Below, piece after piece: positions 1-11,629 of a stretch of 64,000 bases of DNA; within the stretch, counting starts at the first letter, position 1; each line of letters starts with the position of its first letter. Under the pieces are notes generated by a model that saw only the letters and a list, made by a program, of their open reading frames with translations, was not told the origin of the DNA and did not search any database. The DNA comes from Ananas comosus (taxonomy: Eukaryota; Streptophyta; Magnoliopsida; Poales; Bromeliaceae), in assembly GCF_001540865.1 (NCBI RefSeq), contig NC_033630.1:11688003-11752002 (forward strand), read 5' to 3'. The position numbers and the translations under genes were made by a program.

Positions 1-197
1 GTTGTCATTTTCAAATTCGTTGATTTTATATCTTAAAAGATTATAAAATTTAAATAAAACTCTAAATAAAATCACCCTTTGATGATCTTTATAAAAGTAT
101 TTATGCTATGTCACGCACGTCATTAGAGAAGGTTGATTACCCGTATTTTCAGAGTTTATTGACTGGATTGATTTTCAATGAAAAACATAGAACGTAC

Positions 198-919
198 ATC
201 CCTACGTTTTGCCCGGTCCGCCGGGCAGCCGGCGGGCCAGGTCGTGCCGGAACCCGGTTCGACCTCGTGCCGTGCCCACGACATCGAGGGTACGGCCGTA
301 CCGGGCCTGGCTCGAACTCCCGGCACGACCGGAGAGGAAAACCCGGGCTGTGCCGGGCTTTGCCCAGACTTGGCACGAACCGGCTTCTCTCCGGGCACCG
401 GGCTGTGCTAGCACGGTCGGCTCGGTCGTGCCGGGTTTGGGGTTCCGGGAGGTCTTCTTCCCGGAACTCCAACCTAGAGGACCCGGAAAAACGGGCCTCT
501 AGAGGTGTCGTTTGGAACCCTCCTCCAAAAACCAGGTTAAAACCAGGTGACCTGATTTTGTGAAAGTTAAATAAAAAAAAATTTTTATTATTTTTTAATA
601 TATATAAAAATTTTTTCAAATTTATAAATAATATAATATTAATAAAAATTTTTTAAAATTTATTTTTATTAATAAATAAATATAAAATTTAACATATATA
701 AAAAAATTTTTTATTTTTTTTATTTGAAAAATCCCCAGCCAGGCCTCGTGTCGGTTCCGGAAGGCCCGGCTTCTCGTCACGGCCCGGTCTCTGAACCATC
801 GTAGCCGGTTCGTGCCAGGCCGGGCTTAAACCTTGGCTTTGCCCGGCCCGGCTGGGGACCGGGCTTAGCCGTGCTTTTTACACAAAGCACGACCGCTGTG
901 TCGGGTGCAATGTGGGCAT
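198..919. mobile_element. hAT-like element in mirror orientation, in intron 2 of SABATH gene 1
   Basis: GC-rich arms made of repeated gccggg/ccgtgcc motifs surround an AT-rich core (about 560-730). Read right to left, the ends are tacgggtgtaac and catcccta. Both are flanked by the same 8-bp duplication, seen here reversed as gaacgtac at 190-197 and 920-927. Gene 2 carries the same insertion with the duplication catgcaag at 36671-36678 and 39005-39012. The element (722 bp) lacks the two younger insertions present in the gene 2 copy. An 8-bp duplication and tagggatg-type ends fit the hAT superfamily. No transposase is visible. Confidence 0.85.
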
Positions 920-1691
920 GAACGTACGGGATGCGTACGTATCTATGCATGATAATTTTTCAGTAAGAAAAGGTTAATATTAATATCAACGTTATTATTA
1001 AAAAATGTTATTTGTTTTTAATAACGTTTAGTTAACGATAACACTTTTTATCAACATGAGAATTTTCAATTCGGCTATTTCTTAACACAAAGTACTGCAC
1101 CTGAACTTAATTTAACCTTTTTAATTATTACGGTTCTCATACCACACTGAGCTTAAATCTTGGAGGACTAGACTCAAGCTCGAGTGCAGTCCGAGGATTG
1201 AAATAATTAAAAGAAGTTAAATTAAGATTAGGTGTAGTACCCGGAACGTTTTTCAGTGCTCAGCTCTGTGCTCCTTTACATAATTTATATTTTTTATATA
1301 TTTATGGCCAGAAATTTTCGAATTCGAAATCTTTTGTTGCCAACAAAGTATATAAAGTGTAGTTTAGTCTCGTCCTCCAGGACTCAAACTCAGTATAGTC
1401 CGAGGATTGTAATAATTAAAAAGATTAAATTAAGTTCGGGTGCAGTAGGGTAAATTAAAGGAGGGTCGTAAAAATTAAAAGAGGGTTAAATTAAGTTCAG
1501 GTGCAGTACTTGGATGTGGTAAGAGATTGTTGAAAATCTCATGTTACTAACAAAGTGTCGATATTTAGAACACCGTTTTAAATAGTGTTATTTTATATCA
1601 AACGTTATTAAATTAAAAACTACGTTAATTTAACTATATTATCTTATTTTATAAACGACACTTTCCTGTTCCCTAGCTAATAACACACCTG

Positions 1692-2111
1692 GACCCTCTC
1701 GGTTACTTCCGATCTCCTTCTCATGCGTTTTACATTCGAGAACGATTGTTTGTTGGAGGGTATCTTTCTAGGTCCTTGAGGACTATACTTCGTTACGTGA
1801 ACAAGAACAAGTGAGAGAACATTGAAGGAAAGAGATTCGAACACTTTGAGTCCCTTATTCGATTTCTCTCACAACTTCAGCAAAGGGCCCTCCAGCAACT
1901 CCTTCTGAACCTAGAGGCTACCGGGCGCCAACTCGACTACCGAACGAACGCGTTAGCGCAGTTATTAAAGCCTCCGGTAGTCGTCACGTAAGCCTGGTTG
2001 TCTCGTCGGGTCCAGCCGTTATCAGTAGCAGCACCCCGTTTACCGACGAGCCTTACTCAGCTGCCGACGGAGAACGGAACGACAGAAGCAGTTCAAACAA
2101 TAGTAGAAGAC
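1692..2111. other. Mirrored exon 2 of SABATH methyltransferase gene 1
   Basis: Read from 2111 down to 1692 without complementing, this gives an open 420-base exon, exactly the length of exon 2 in gene 2, with ag before it (2113-2112) and gt after it (1691-1690). It encodes the SAM-binding core: the glycine-rich motif DLGCSVGPN, the NDLPGNDFNTLF loop, GVPGSFYGRLF and the substrate-side SSSSLHWLSQ. The reading has no stop or frameshift. It differs from gene 2 at scattered codons, so it is a paralogue and not a copy of gene 2's own exon. The sequence as given encodes nothing on either strand. Function is as for the gene 1 entry at 3431-7365. Confidence 0.95.
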
Positions 2112-2827
2112 GAACTTTCCTTGAATCTCAAACCAATCGTTCTCTTTTCCTCTGCACTCAAATGTACGGGCAAACACAACTTAATATATTTTGTTAGCAA
2201 TAAGAGGTTTTAAATTCGATAGTTTCTAATATAAGTTATCAAAGTAAGTACAGACTTGAACTTTGAAGCTTATCTGGGTTCTTAATTCTTAGCTTGAGCC
2301 CTGGAAAAATGAAACTATAATATAATTTAATATATTTCATTGAAATTTAGAATTCGAATATTTCTTACTATAAAAATATAAAAATATAAACCCGAGCTCT
2401 GAAAAACTGTCTGAATACTGCACCTGAACTTATAAAAACTTTAAAATACGTACGGTATCGACGAAAACGTATCTATAAAAACTGTTCCCTTGTACGTGTT
2501 TATTAATTCGATCCCAAAATCCAACACGTACGTTAATGGTTAATTCAATGTCTTCGTATATAAGACGGATTTAAAGATGTCTATGTAGTTGTACATAGGT
2601 CTTTTTTCTTTTAATACAAAATTAGACCTTTCGTTTTCCTTTTGTATATAGTGTATATATCGATCTAAGAAATCAATTTCATTTTCCGGTTCTATATGAA
2701 AATTTGGGTTTACTATCCTCAAAGATATATAAATCCGAGGTCTCTTTTCGTTAACCTTCCTAAAATTATTTTTGTTTTTTGTTCGATATAAATATAAATA
2801 TATACTATACTTCCCATTTCACGTTTG

Positions 2828-2902
2828 AACTTGTCATCTTAAGAACCGTATCGAGTACAGTGGTTGAGGTGACAAGTATACATCTTGTGAAACGTGTAGG
2901 TA
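2828..2902. other. Mirrored exon 1 of SABATH methyltransferase gene 1
   Basis: Read from 2902 down to 2828, this is an open 75-base exon starting ATG GAT GTG and encoding MDVQSVLHMNSGVGDMSYAK followed by NSTVQ. It ends at a gt donor (2827-2826). Length and phase equal exon 1 of gene 2 (32773-32847). It contains the SABATH N-terminal SYAxNS motif, which contacts S-adenosylmethionine, and the glutamine equivalent to Gln25 of Clarkia salicylate methyltransferase. The mirrored intron 1 (2112-2827, 716 bp) is much shorter than the 2335-bp intron of gene 2, which has gained MITEs. Confidence 0.94.
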
Positions 2903-3430
2903 CCTCGATATCGATATTTTCTTATCAACACCTCTTTCTATTCTCCGTATCTCGGGAAACTACTTTATCAATACGAAAATATCTCATTTACCAAACAAGA
3001 TACTAAACTTAAAGCGCACCCGGCAATAACCATGAAACCGTTTCATAACCCTCCAGATAAAGTGAATCCCACACAAACCAAACTCATTTTGATAATCTTT
3101 TTTTTTAAGCCACTTTTTTTTAAAAATAAACTTTTTTTCAAAATGCGGTAAATCACAAACCAAATATCCTTTTCTTTTTATCAAAAAGTATTATCAACAA
3201 ACCTACTTTCTTTTTTTTTTATCTACTTTTAGATAAAATATAAAAAAATAATATATATAATAATAATATAGATATAACGTAGTAAATGCTCTAAGTTGGT
3301 GTTTCTACTTTTGTCATATAGAGCATCTCTGGAAATTTTAATAAAAATAGGCCCTAGCTAAGACTTTTTTTCTTTGAAATCTATACAAAACTTATAATAA
3401 TCTCTGCAATATTTTTATTGCCTTTTTCAG

Positions 3431-6400
3431 GTGCCTCAAATGCGACTACAAGATGGAAGTGAAGTACCTCTCAACAACAAGGGAAAAATCTACATATCAC
3501 ATATTAGCCCACCAAGTGTGTTTGAAGCATATAAGAAGCAATTCAAGAGGGACTTCTCCTTGTTCCTCAAGTGCCGTAGGGAAGAGGTGGTGGAGGGTGG
3601 CCACATGGTGTTGACATTCGTGGCAAGGAGAAGCTCCAATCCCTCAACCCCCCTATTGGGTAGCTACTTGTGGGAGCTTTTGGCAAAAACACTCATGGAC
3701 ATGGCCTCACTGGTATGGTAGTTTTGTGACACCGCATTTGGCTCATTTTGCATAATTAGACCTAGCAAACTGGTGGATTGGGTAACTCGTGGATGAGTCA
3801 TTATACCCACAGATCATATGAATATAGATAAAATTAATTTACCTATAACTTTTTAGGTAATCATACCCACCCACGAGTAGGTGGGTGGGTATGCGGATTA
3901 CCTATAATTTTTTTTTTCTACTGTTATATTTTGCAAATACAAAACATATATATACAATTTTTAAAAGTATAATATAATTTATTGTTTGAAATATCATGGC
4001 ATACGATAATCAATACAAAATCTTAAAGCACATAAATTGCATAATATAGAAGTATTTTATCTTTTCAAATTTTTATAACACAAATTAAATTAATAAGGTT
4101 TTCATTGTTATAAAGTAAATATCATAAAGATTATATATTTTTTAATTAAAAAAATATATTTGTGGATACTCGTGGGTATCCGCAGGTTGCCCAAAATATT
4201 TACCACTTAACGAGTATCCACTCATTTTACCCATAATTTTTTGGATAAAAAAAACTAGTATCTATGCTCGCAAATTTTTGAGTAACCTACGTATACCCGT
4301 GGGTATGGATAGAGATTACCAGGTCTATGCAGGAAAGTATGAAGATCTAGGCTTATATGTGATGGGTATTCTAGAACTAATAACTGAGCTCAAGTATTTT
4401 GGACCAGTGGTTTGGGCCCAACAAATTATCAGTGTTAGTAGACTGTGTCTAGGGATGAAAATGGATCTGGGTTAGTGGAGCTTCTATCTCGATCCCCCTC
4501 GAATGGAGAATGTGAGAACCAAAAATATAGAAAAATATAACTTGTTTCGATCCGTCAAAAATTCGCTAAAAATCGGGCTGACGCATCCTGATCACTTGAA
4601 TTCCCTTTCTTCTTTTGATCCATCCTGATCCATCAAATATCCACCAAAAATTTGCTTTTACCCTGAATGAAGCGGTAAATGGGGGCTAAAAATAGAATAA
4701 AAATTAACCTGCCCTAAAACTGTCATGCGCCGCCCTGACAAGAAACAGATGAGCGAGAGGTTGGGGACCCCTCCTGCCTCTGAATCCACCCTGTTTGCAT
4801 CGCTATCAAGGTTTTTATAGTTGCATCCCTAGCAAGGTCATAATAGTTGGTATCAGAGCTAGTTTGCTAGTCAAAAACGTGCTGTGGGGTTTTACATCGC
4901 CCGGTGATCTTTAAATATATATATGAAACCGATTTACAAAAAAAAATGGAGCAGAATGCGGGAGACTTCTTTCTTCTTTTGATTCATCCCGATCTATCAA
5001 AAGTCTGCCAAAAATATGCTCCTGCCCCAATCCGCCTTGCCCATGAGGTAGGGGACCCTCTCCCGCCTCTGGACCTGTTTGCATCCCTAGCTAGGTCATT
5101 ACAGTTTGTATCACAGCTAGTTTACTAGCCGAAAATATGAGATGAGTTTTATATCGCCTAATGATCTTTAGCTATATGTGTGATTAACCTTACGATGGCG
5201 TCAGAGCCTAAAACAAAGGGAGTCTATGACATCCTAATAGTCCCACATTGAATAACATAGAAGGGTGAGGGGCCGATATGTGATGGACACATTAGATTAA
5301 TTAATAACCGAGTTTAATCATTTTAGCCTCGTGGTTTGGATCCGTTGCCGGATTGGAATCGAAAAAGCAATCTTTCTGTAGAATTATATTGAGCTCTTAT
5401 CTATAAAGCTTTTTGTTACAACCGTCGAATTGGAGTCGCAAAAGCAATCTTTGAGAAGAATTATATGGAGCTCTTTTCTATATAGCTTTTTAATAAAGCC
5501 TTCTCTATAGCTTTTTAATAAAGCCTTCTCTATAGCTTCTTACTGCTTTCTACTCAAGCTAGCAAACGCTCCACAGACCCATTTGGCAACGAAGGCCGCC
5601 AAATGCTTTTGTGCAAAACGAAGTTATTATTTGGATGTGGACTATTGAAATTATATCTTAATTGAATCAATACATGTAACGACTCAGCCCACTAGCAACA
5701 ATAACTCGTTGGGCCCAACAACCGGTCCAAAATGCTTAAGTCCAGTTATTATTACTAGTGTCATAAAAATGTGGGATTATTAGGGTGTGACAGACCCTCC
5801 CCGTTAAGGTCCTGGCGTCCTCATCAATCTAATTACACGCACTGCCCAAGCCTTGTCAACCTGTACCCGGCTATGCCGAGACTCGTCACACATTTTCGGT
5901 TGGTGAACTGGCTTTGATGCCAAATGTAACGACCTAGCCTACTAACAACAATAACTCTTGGGCCCAACCACCGACCCAAATTGCTTAAGCCTAGTTGTTA
6001 TCTAGTGTCTAAGTCTTTTATATATCCAATCGCATCCCCATTCCTATCCGATTTGGAATTATTAGGGTGTGACAATACAATCCAATGCAGGATTACAAAA
6101 ATCAAGGCTAAGGGCTTATTTGTTTGGGTGAGAGTGTAGAGAGGTGAAGTCGTTTTCGACTGTAAGCTATCATTTCTGCTAGCTGTTTGGTTCGCGTAAT
6201 AATATGCAGTCAAAACTTAAGTTGCTCAAAACAGCGTAATTAGCTTCGATCCACCCTGAGCCGAAGTCAATTGCGGTGAAGAGAAGTGAAAAAAAAATAA
6301 TAAAATAATATAATAGGTAATGCTAGTTATATATTTAAATATATTAATTATAGTACTAATTATTCACCTACTTGGTACCGTTTGGTTCGGGTATAAGCAA

Positions 6401-7365
6401 GAACTAGTTATTACAGGGATAGGTACAAGTATGGGGATAAGACAAAAAGTGTTTGGATGAAAATTGGTTATTTCCGGGGATAAGAAAAATAGCGTTTGGA
6501 TAGATAACATGGAGTAAGAAAAATATTATATAGTTTTATATAGAAAATGGAGGTGTTAGTGGGGATAGTTATAACCGATTATTATAGGTAACCGAAAACT
6601 ATTGTTCTCGGGTAAAAAATTAGTGTTTGGATATAAACGGGGGATAAGGGCCTATCCCTATCTCTATCCCTATCCCCTAACCAAACACTTAGATTAAATT
6701 TTTAATTATATAGAGATATAATTATATTATTTTTATTTATTATATTATAATTTATTTATTATTTATACATAAATTATAATTTTATATCATTTATCTTCTG
6801 CCAAACAAACAGCAAAGCTGAAGATAACTTTACTTTCATAGCTATGTAACAAATAGCGGGGAGAAATAGTTTTCATCCGAACTCCGTTTCAATTCAGAGC
6901 CCAGTTTCGACGAAACAAACAGGCCCAAGGCATGCATTATTTTCTAACTCTTCTCTCTCTTTTCTTTTTTTTTTTTTCTCTTCTATTCATATGTAGGGCC
7001 TTATTGAAGAGGAAAAGGTGGACTCCTTCAACTTGCCCTGGTATGAACCATCTATGGAGGAAGTGAAGAATGAGATCACAATCCAAGGCTTATTTTCCAT
7101 CAAGAAAATTGAACTCTTTGAAGTAAACCTGGATGATAATTCTCAAGAAGCCCCTCGAAATGATCATAATTACAACCCAGTGGACAAAAGTGCTCAAACA
7201 ATGGCTAAGACGGTTAGAGCTGCTCTTGAATCCGTGCTCAAAAGCCATTTTGGAGAAGCAATTATTGAGAAGCTGTTCGAGAGATACTGCTTCTTGCTTG
7301 AGGAGTATTATTCTAAGAATAAAGCTGAAGTGATCAACATACTTATTGTTCTTGAGAGAAAGTAG
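3431..7365 (+). CDS. SABATH carboxyl methyltransferase gene 1, exons 3 and 4 (5' half mirrored upstream)
   Basis: Salicylate/benzoate/jasmonate-type enzymes of the SABATH family transfer a methyl group from S-adenosylmethionine to a small carboxylic acid (or nitrogen) in the cytosol. Exon 3 is 3431-3712 after tttttcag; exon 4 is 6997-7365 after atgtag and ends in TAG. Introns are phase 0: exon 3 ends at ...MASL before gtatgg, exon 4 begins GLIEEEKVDSFNLPWYEPS. Exon 3 has the family signatures NKGKIYIS, SPPSVFEAY, QFKRDFSLFLKCR and MVLTFVARRSS. Exon 4 carries the C-terminal cap domain with the FxxLFERY-like stretch KLFERYCFLLEE. Exons 1 and 2 lie at 2902-2828 and 2111-1692 but reversed without complement. 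With the block restored the gene has 382 codons including the stop, all four exon lengths identical to gene 2. As printed, the gene is 5'-truncated. The substrate cannot be assigned. Confidence 0.93.
3713..4448. repeat. Intron 3 repeat shared by both SABATH genes
   Basis: AT-rich intron DNA with dispersed cccacgagtaggtgggtggg-type motifs and partly inverted ends (gggtaactcgtggatgag near 3780, gggtatggatagagattacc near 4302). The same structure is at 39641-40446 in gene 2, so it predates the duplication. It resembles a decayed DNA transposon. No coding capacity is seen. Confidence 0.5.
4449..5098. mobile_element. Ac/Ds-type (hAT) remnants with a retroelement primer-site fragment
   Basis: Begins ctagggatgaaaatgg (4449) and has inverted partner ends gttgcatccctag (near 4822-4834) and tttgcatccctag (near 5079-5091), the classic tagggatgcaaa end of Ac/Ds-like hAT elements. 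Between them, ttggtatcagagct near 4848 matches the initiator-tRNA-Met primer-binding sequence of plant LTR retrotransposons. The same mixture is in gene 2 intron 3 (40446-41140), so it was present before duplication. Exact borders are not resolved. Confidence 0.6.
5325..6250. mobile_element. Block private to SABATH gene 1 intron 3, with two LTR-like fragments
   Basis: Gene 2 runs straight from taatcatcttagcccc to gaagtcaattgcgatg (about 41367-41394). Gene 1 has about 920 extra bases between the equivalent points. Inside are two related stretches, 5677-5792 and 5925-6073, each beginning tgtaacgac and ending gggtgtgaca, as LTR fragments with TG...CA ends do. This is either an insertion in gene 1 or a deletion in gene 2. 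No protein domain is seen. Confidence 0.6.
6374..6690. mobile_element. MITE insertion private to gene 1
   Basis: Starts ggtaccgtttggttcggg and ends ccctaaccaaacactt, imperfect inverted ends of the 'gtttggtt' type. The orthologous point in gene 2 (about 41478-41485, attattctttt) is empty. Internal gggataag/cttatccc runs resemble the element at 15018-15870. Borders are uncertain by a few bases. Confidence 0.6.
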
Positions 7366-8290
7366 AAAGGTTTTTTTTTTTTTTTTTTGTTAAAATAAGT
7401 TTGATGCATGAACACTTCGGGTCGTACTTTTAATAGAAAGATATAAAAAATGGATACATGGATATATGTTACTTTGATTACCCTTAAGCTTCCACATGTG
7501 GATGTTATCATGATGTGTAGAAGCTACAACTCTATGCATGAGATGTTTATTCTGTACGTATGGTGCTGCATTGTTAACTATAAAACTTGGCATCAGTAAT
7601 ATTGTTTGATATTAGACCAAAAAAATATATATTTGATATTCTATTGTTAATGTGACTTTGTGTGTTGTTCGGTTAATGATATTGTTTATAAATAAATTTT
7701 TAGATTGAAGTTTACTTGTTCTTGTATGATCATATATATGATTATGTAATATGGTTTGTTTTTATTTATTCTTAGGATTATTTGCATACACGTCCTTCCA
7801 AACATAGTAAATTGCGAAAATATTCCTGCAAAACGGAAATTTCAAAAGTTATCCCTGCAAAAATCTTAAGTTATGCAGATAAGTCCCTGCCGTTAAGGAC
7901 TGTTAGAAAATTTTCGTTAACCACGATTAAAATACTTAACCATAGTTAATTACAACGTGAATTTACGGTTCTACCCTTCTTCTTCTTCCTCCTCTTCTTT
8001 CCTCTTCTTCGTCGCCGACGAGGGCGGCGGCGGCGGCGGCGACGGCGGCGGCGGCAAACCCTCTCCCTCTTTCTCTTCCTCTTCTCTCTTCCTCTTCCCC
8101 TTTTTTCTTCCTTTTCCTTCTTCCAATTGCTTTTCTCTGGAGCCTAAATATATAGAAACTCCTATCATTTGGGCTTAAAAGTATATCTTGGCCTTTTACT
8201 TTAACTAAAGAATCTAGCTATATATGTGATATATGTTTTCCTTTTGCTTTCCAGATTAAAACATAATTTTCTGTTTTCTGGATACATGTT
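7366..8290. other. Downstream of SABATH gene 1: 3' UTR and low-complexity DNA
   Basis: The first 80 bases (poly-T tract, then taagtttgatgcatgaacac) are shared with gene 2 downstream (42185-42260), which marks the right limit of the duplication. Positions 7975-8115 are a CTT-rich tract followed by GGC repeats (8027-8054), compositionally simple and coding-like only by chance. No gene is seen. Confidence 0.6.
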
Positions 8291-8990
8291 GAAGTATATG
8301 CGATATCATTTGCCTAGTGATCGAAGGGGCTCAAAATCAATAATTTTAACGGTCATGGTGAAACGATATTAAAAAATCGCAAAATTTATTTTCTAGGTAC
8401 TTCAAATACTCTAGATCAACTCTAACGGAGCCGATCGTCGATTCGAAAGTCCGAACATTGAAAACAAAGTGGAAGCACGGAGCCCTCCGTGCTTCCATAA
8501 GCATCCTAACCGCACTATATATATATATATATGTGGATGTCAACGCAACGGGATGGATTCGAACCCGAACCCAACTCCAAATCAGAAACCCCTACCCAAA
8601 CCTGACAGGTTTTAAAAATTCATACTTAAATCCGAACTCGATAAAAAATTTGAAATCCGAATCCGAACCCGAACCCGAACCAAAAAATCTAAACCCGAAA
8701 CAATTATTTCTCTTTTCAATATTTCAATATATATTATATTAAACCTATTTTTTTTTAAATACAAATTCAAATATAACATCAAATTTTATATACATATTAT
8801 ATATAATAATGTAAAATAAATTCGGATTCGGGCCAAGTTCAAGTTCGGATCGGATACAATCAAAATCCATATCTAAATGAATATCCGTCGGGTTTTTATT
8901 TTTGATATCCATGTCCGAAATCATATCCATTTAGCATCAGGTAAATCCGCTCCGTTCGGATTCGGATTCGGATAAAATTTCGGGTATCCG
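8290..8990. mobile_element. Partial foldback MITE, then degenerate hAT-like repeat
   Basis: 8290-8520 is the right half of the foldback MITE family found throughout the window (tttgcctagtgatcgaag, ggagccgatcgtcgattcg, ggagccctccgtgcttcc). 8545-8990 has cgaacccgaaccc repeats at the left and inverted ttcggattcggat and cgggtatccg at the right. That is the pattern of low-complexity hAT elements like those at 9805 and 37059, but clean ends or a duplication were not found. Confidence 0.5.
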
Positions 8991-9139
8991 TACCCATTAG
9001 TTGAACAATGCATTAATTACCTTTGGGCCCCCTGCCCCTACATCGGCTACTCTAAACTAATTGCTTGAATATCATTAATTTCATTTAGTTGGTTATTAAG
9101 AGTGGAAAAAAGATTTCTTAAAAAACTAGTAATTAAGAG

Positions 9140-9640
9140 TTGACTAGGCGTTACGGACACTGACACAAGGCACGAGACACAACACGACTCGGGCACTGCA
9201 ACTCGGCAACTTTTAAAAAAGTAGGACACGGACACAGCATGAACACCGCTAATAAAATATAATATTATTAATATAATAATATATTTTTATTATATATAAA
9301 ATATTAATTTTGGTAAAATATTATTATATTTTTCGTACGAATGAAAGCTAGCAAATTTTTCATTGATAATTCATATATTTTAACAAAAGAAATTCTCCAC
9401 CATACATAATTTATTTATATTGTCAAAAAAAATTATATGCATTCATCAAAAAGCTAAAATATTTATCATCTTATATTATATGTGCATAGAAAAAATAAAA
9501 TAAAAATAGATATATATATATTTTAGTTGTATGCACTATAGATCGGTATTAAAAGGGCGTCCAAGAAGTGTCCACATCGGACACGTGTCCGACATGGACA
9601 CGCGAGGCTTACAGAAGTGTTCGTGATACATAGAGAGTTG
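9140..9640. mobile_element. Decayed DNA transposon with ggacac-rich ends
   Basis: cacggacac and gtgtccga repeats near 9145-9240 and 9565-9640 enclose AT-rich DNA. The same element recurs at about 18035-18430 and 30725-31170, inside the introns of peptide units A and C but not B. Superfamily not determined. Confidence 0.5.
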
Positions 9641-9804
9641 ATAACTTATTTCTATCCTGAAAATATATTATTATATATCAATTCGTAGCTAAAATATACT
9701 ATCCTAATTAAAAGAATTTTGATTATTAGACCCTTGCAGTAGAATAATAAAGTTAAACTTCTTTGCCATAGACACCTTTGGGAGTTAGCACGTTATAGCA
9801 CAGA

Positions 9805-10437
9805 TAGGGGTGGAACTGGGCCCGGGCCTAAACAAGGCCCGACCCGATGGGCCATGTTTGGGCCGGGCTTTGGGTATTAAAAATATAACTTTGGATTCGG
9901 GCCGGGCTTAAAAATTTAGGCCCAAAATAATTTTGGGCCTATTTGGGCATGTCCAAGCCCGGCCCGAACCCGACCCAAAAGCCCGATATATTAATTATCA
10001 AAACAAAATATTTAATTATATACATACTATTTATCTATTAAAAGAAATAAATGATATAGTATATCATATATAGTATATATTGTTATTAATGATATGTACT
10101 TATATATATGAGGATATATTATATATTAACAAAATATTTCGTTCATATTATTAGGATATATTTGATGTTAGATATTAATTTCTTTGATGTGATCAAACTA
10201 AAAGTAGATATTTTATTTTGATTTTATACAAATAAAAGTATTTATGTATTATATGATAAATGAATAAAATGGGCCTCCACAAAGCCCGATGGGTATTGGG
10301 CATTGGGCTTGGGCTTGGATCGGGGCTTAATTTTCAAAAAAATTGGGTAAAAGCCTGACCCGAAGCCTAACATTTTCATTTGGGCTGGGCTTGGGCATAG
10401 TATTACCCAACCCAAACCCGGCCCAGTTCCACCCCTA
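9805..10437. mobile_element. Non-autonomous hAT element with perfect duplication
   Basis: Inverted ends taggggtggaactgggc (9805) and gcccagttccacccct(a) (ending 10437) are flanked by a perfect 8-bp target-site duplication agcacaga at 9797-9804 and 10438-10445. The GC-rich subterminal repeats (gggcttgggc, cccgaccc) surround an AT-rich core. There is no transposase ORF. Intact ends and duplication suggest a fairly recent insertion. Confidence 0.9.
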
Positions 10438-10533
10438 AGCACAGAGTTATCCTTGTATAACTTGTTCCGACACCCAAAGAAATATTACGCTCTAGGACTC
10501 AATAATAAGTTTTTTACAAAAGAAAACAGCGAA

Positions 10534-10566
<33 letters not shown>

Positions 10567-11629
10567 GGGAAACCGAAGCCAAAAATGTTCTGAGATGTGC
10601 ACAAACCCACCATATGGATATATAGAAACTCTTCTGTATAAATGGCTAGAATAGAATCTTTCATATACATATATGGCATAGAAATTTAGAGTACAATAAC
10701 ATTTTGGGCGAGGTTTGAAAATTGGTTCCACTACTTTCGGTACAGTCTGGCCAAAAAAGTAACGTTTTTCATTTCATTGAAAATTGTCTAATTTTACAAA
10801 ATAGCTAACCCTTCTGAATCTCATTTATTTAAAATCTCGGTTTCTACAATAAATGCCCATTTCATCTAATTACACAAAAAAAAAAGAAAGAATAAACATG
10901 CCCATGTTAGATAGAATATACACACATGCTCCAAAATAAGTCCAACAACCTTTGATAATTAAACACTCAATCTAGCATGAGACATATATGCATGTAAATT
11001 TTTAAAAAATAAAAAAGAGAAAAAAGGCATTATATATATATATATATATATGAATTAGGCTGGAATACTATTAATAGTAAAACGCTCTTTTTACTATCAA
11101 GTTTTTAACCCTTGGATGAAAAATTGTATATCGTGATTTACGAAGCACGATAGTTATCATAGGGTCAATTTGATATATATATCTCAACCCGACCCGATGA
11201 TAATCATCGTTTTAAGGTAACAACGATGGTCAAAAAATCGGAAATCTAGTTGAGAAAAGTAATAAAGATTGGTAACCTAATTTATGATATTGGGTCACCC
11301 CTGGTGAGTTGGGATCCCCCTGGTGAGTTGAGATTGGCTGATTATAGTAGGACTGGGNATTTAGAAACTAAATTTCATAATTTTTCGATATCATTTACCT
11401 ATCAAACAAGTAGTCTAAAATTGAACGGCTGAAAATAAAAATCTCATAAAAAATGATGATAAAAGATTTAAATTCAAGATCAGATATACTGATCTTACTC
11501 TAAATAGTGAAAAGAATTTTTTATAAAATTTTCATCGCATTTGAATTGTTTTACACCGTTAAACTCACAAACACACCACATCAGCCATTAAAATTGTCAA
11601 TTTTGAGATCTTTTAATCATATATATATA

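Larger units (their letters stand above)
1..3267. other. Mirror-image block: sequence reversed but not complemented
   Basis: Read from 3267 down to 1 without complementing, this block aligns continuously with the SABATH gene 2 locus (about 32690 to 39200): 5' flank, exon 1, exon 2, intron 2 and the transposon inside it. Example: the letters at 1767-1780 (aggtccttgaggac) reversed give caggagttcctgga, found at 35510-35523 in gene 2. The match is to the reverse, not the reverse complement. The normal-orientation match resumes at about 3268 (atagatataacg), and in gene 2 that string directly follows the mirror of position 1 (actgttg). The block therefore begins exactly at the window edge. No recombination process reverses a strand without complementing it, so an in-silico origin is inferred. 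Open reading frames inside 1-3267 are meaningless as given. The right boundary is good to a few bases (3262-3268). Confidence 0.96.

Noticed and set aside
1797..1813. gtgaacaagaacaagtg present in both the mirror block and gene 2 in the same orientation
   Set aside because: This 17-mer is itself a mirror palindrome, so it reads the same either way. It does not contradict the reversal; the flanks match only when reversed.
108..3184. Several ORFs on both strands in the first 3.2 kb
   Set aside because: The whole block is reversed without complement, so its triplets and strands have no coding meaning. The GC-rich ones lie in the mirrored transposon.
7957..8178. ORFs over the CTT/GGC tract
   Set aside because: Simple-sequence serine and glycine runs on both strands. 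No domain or conservation.
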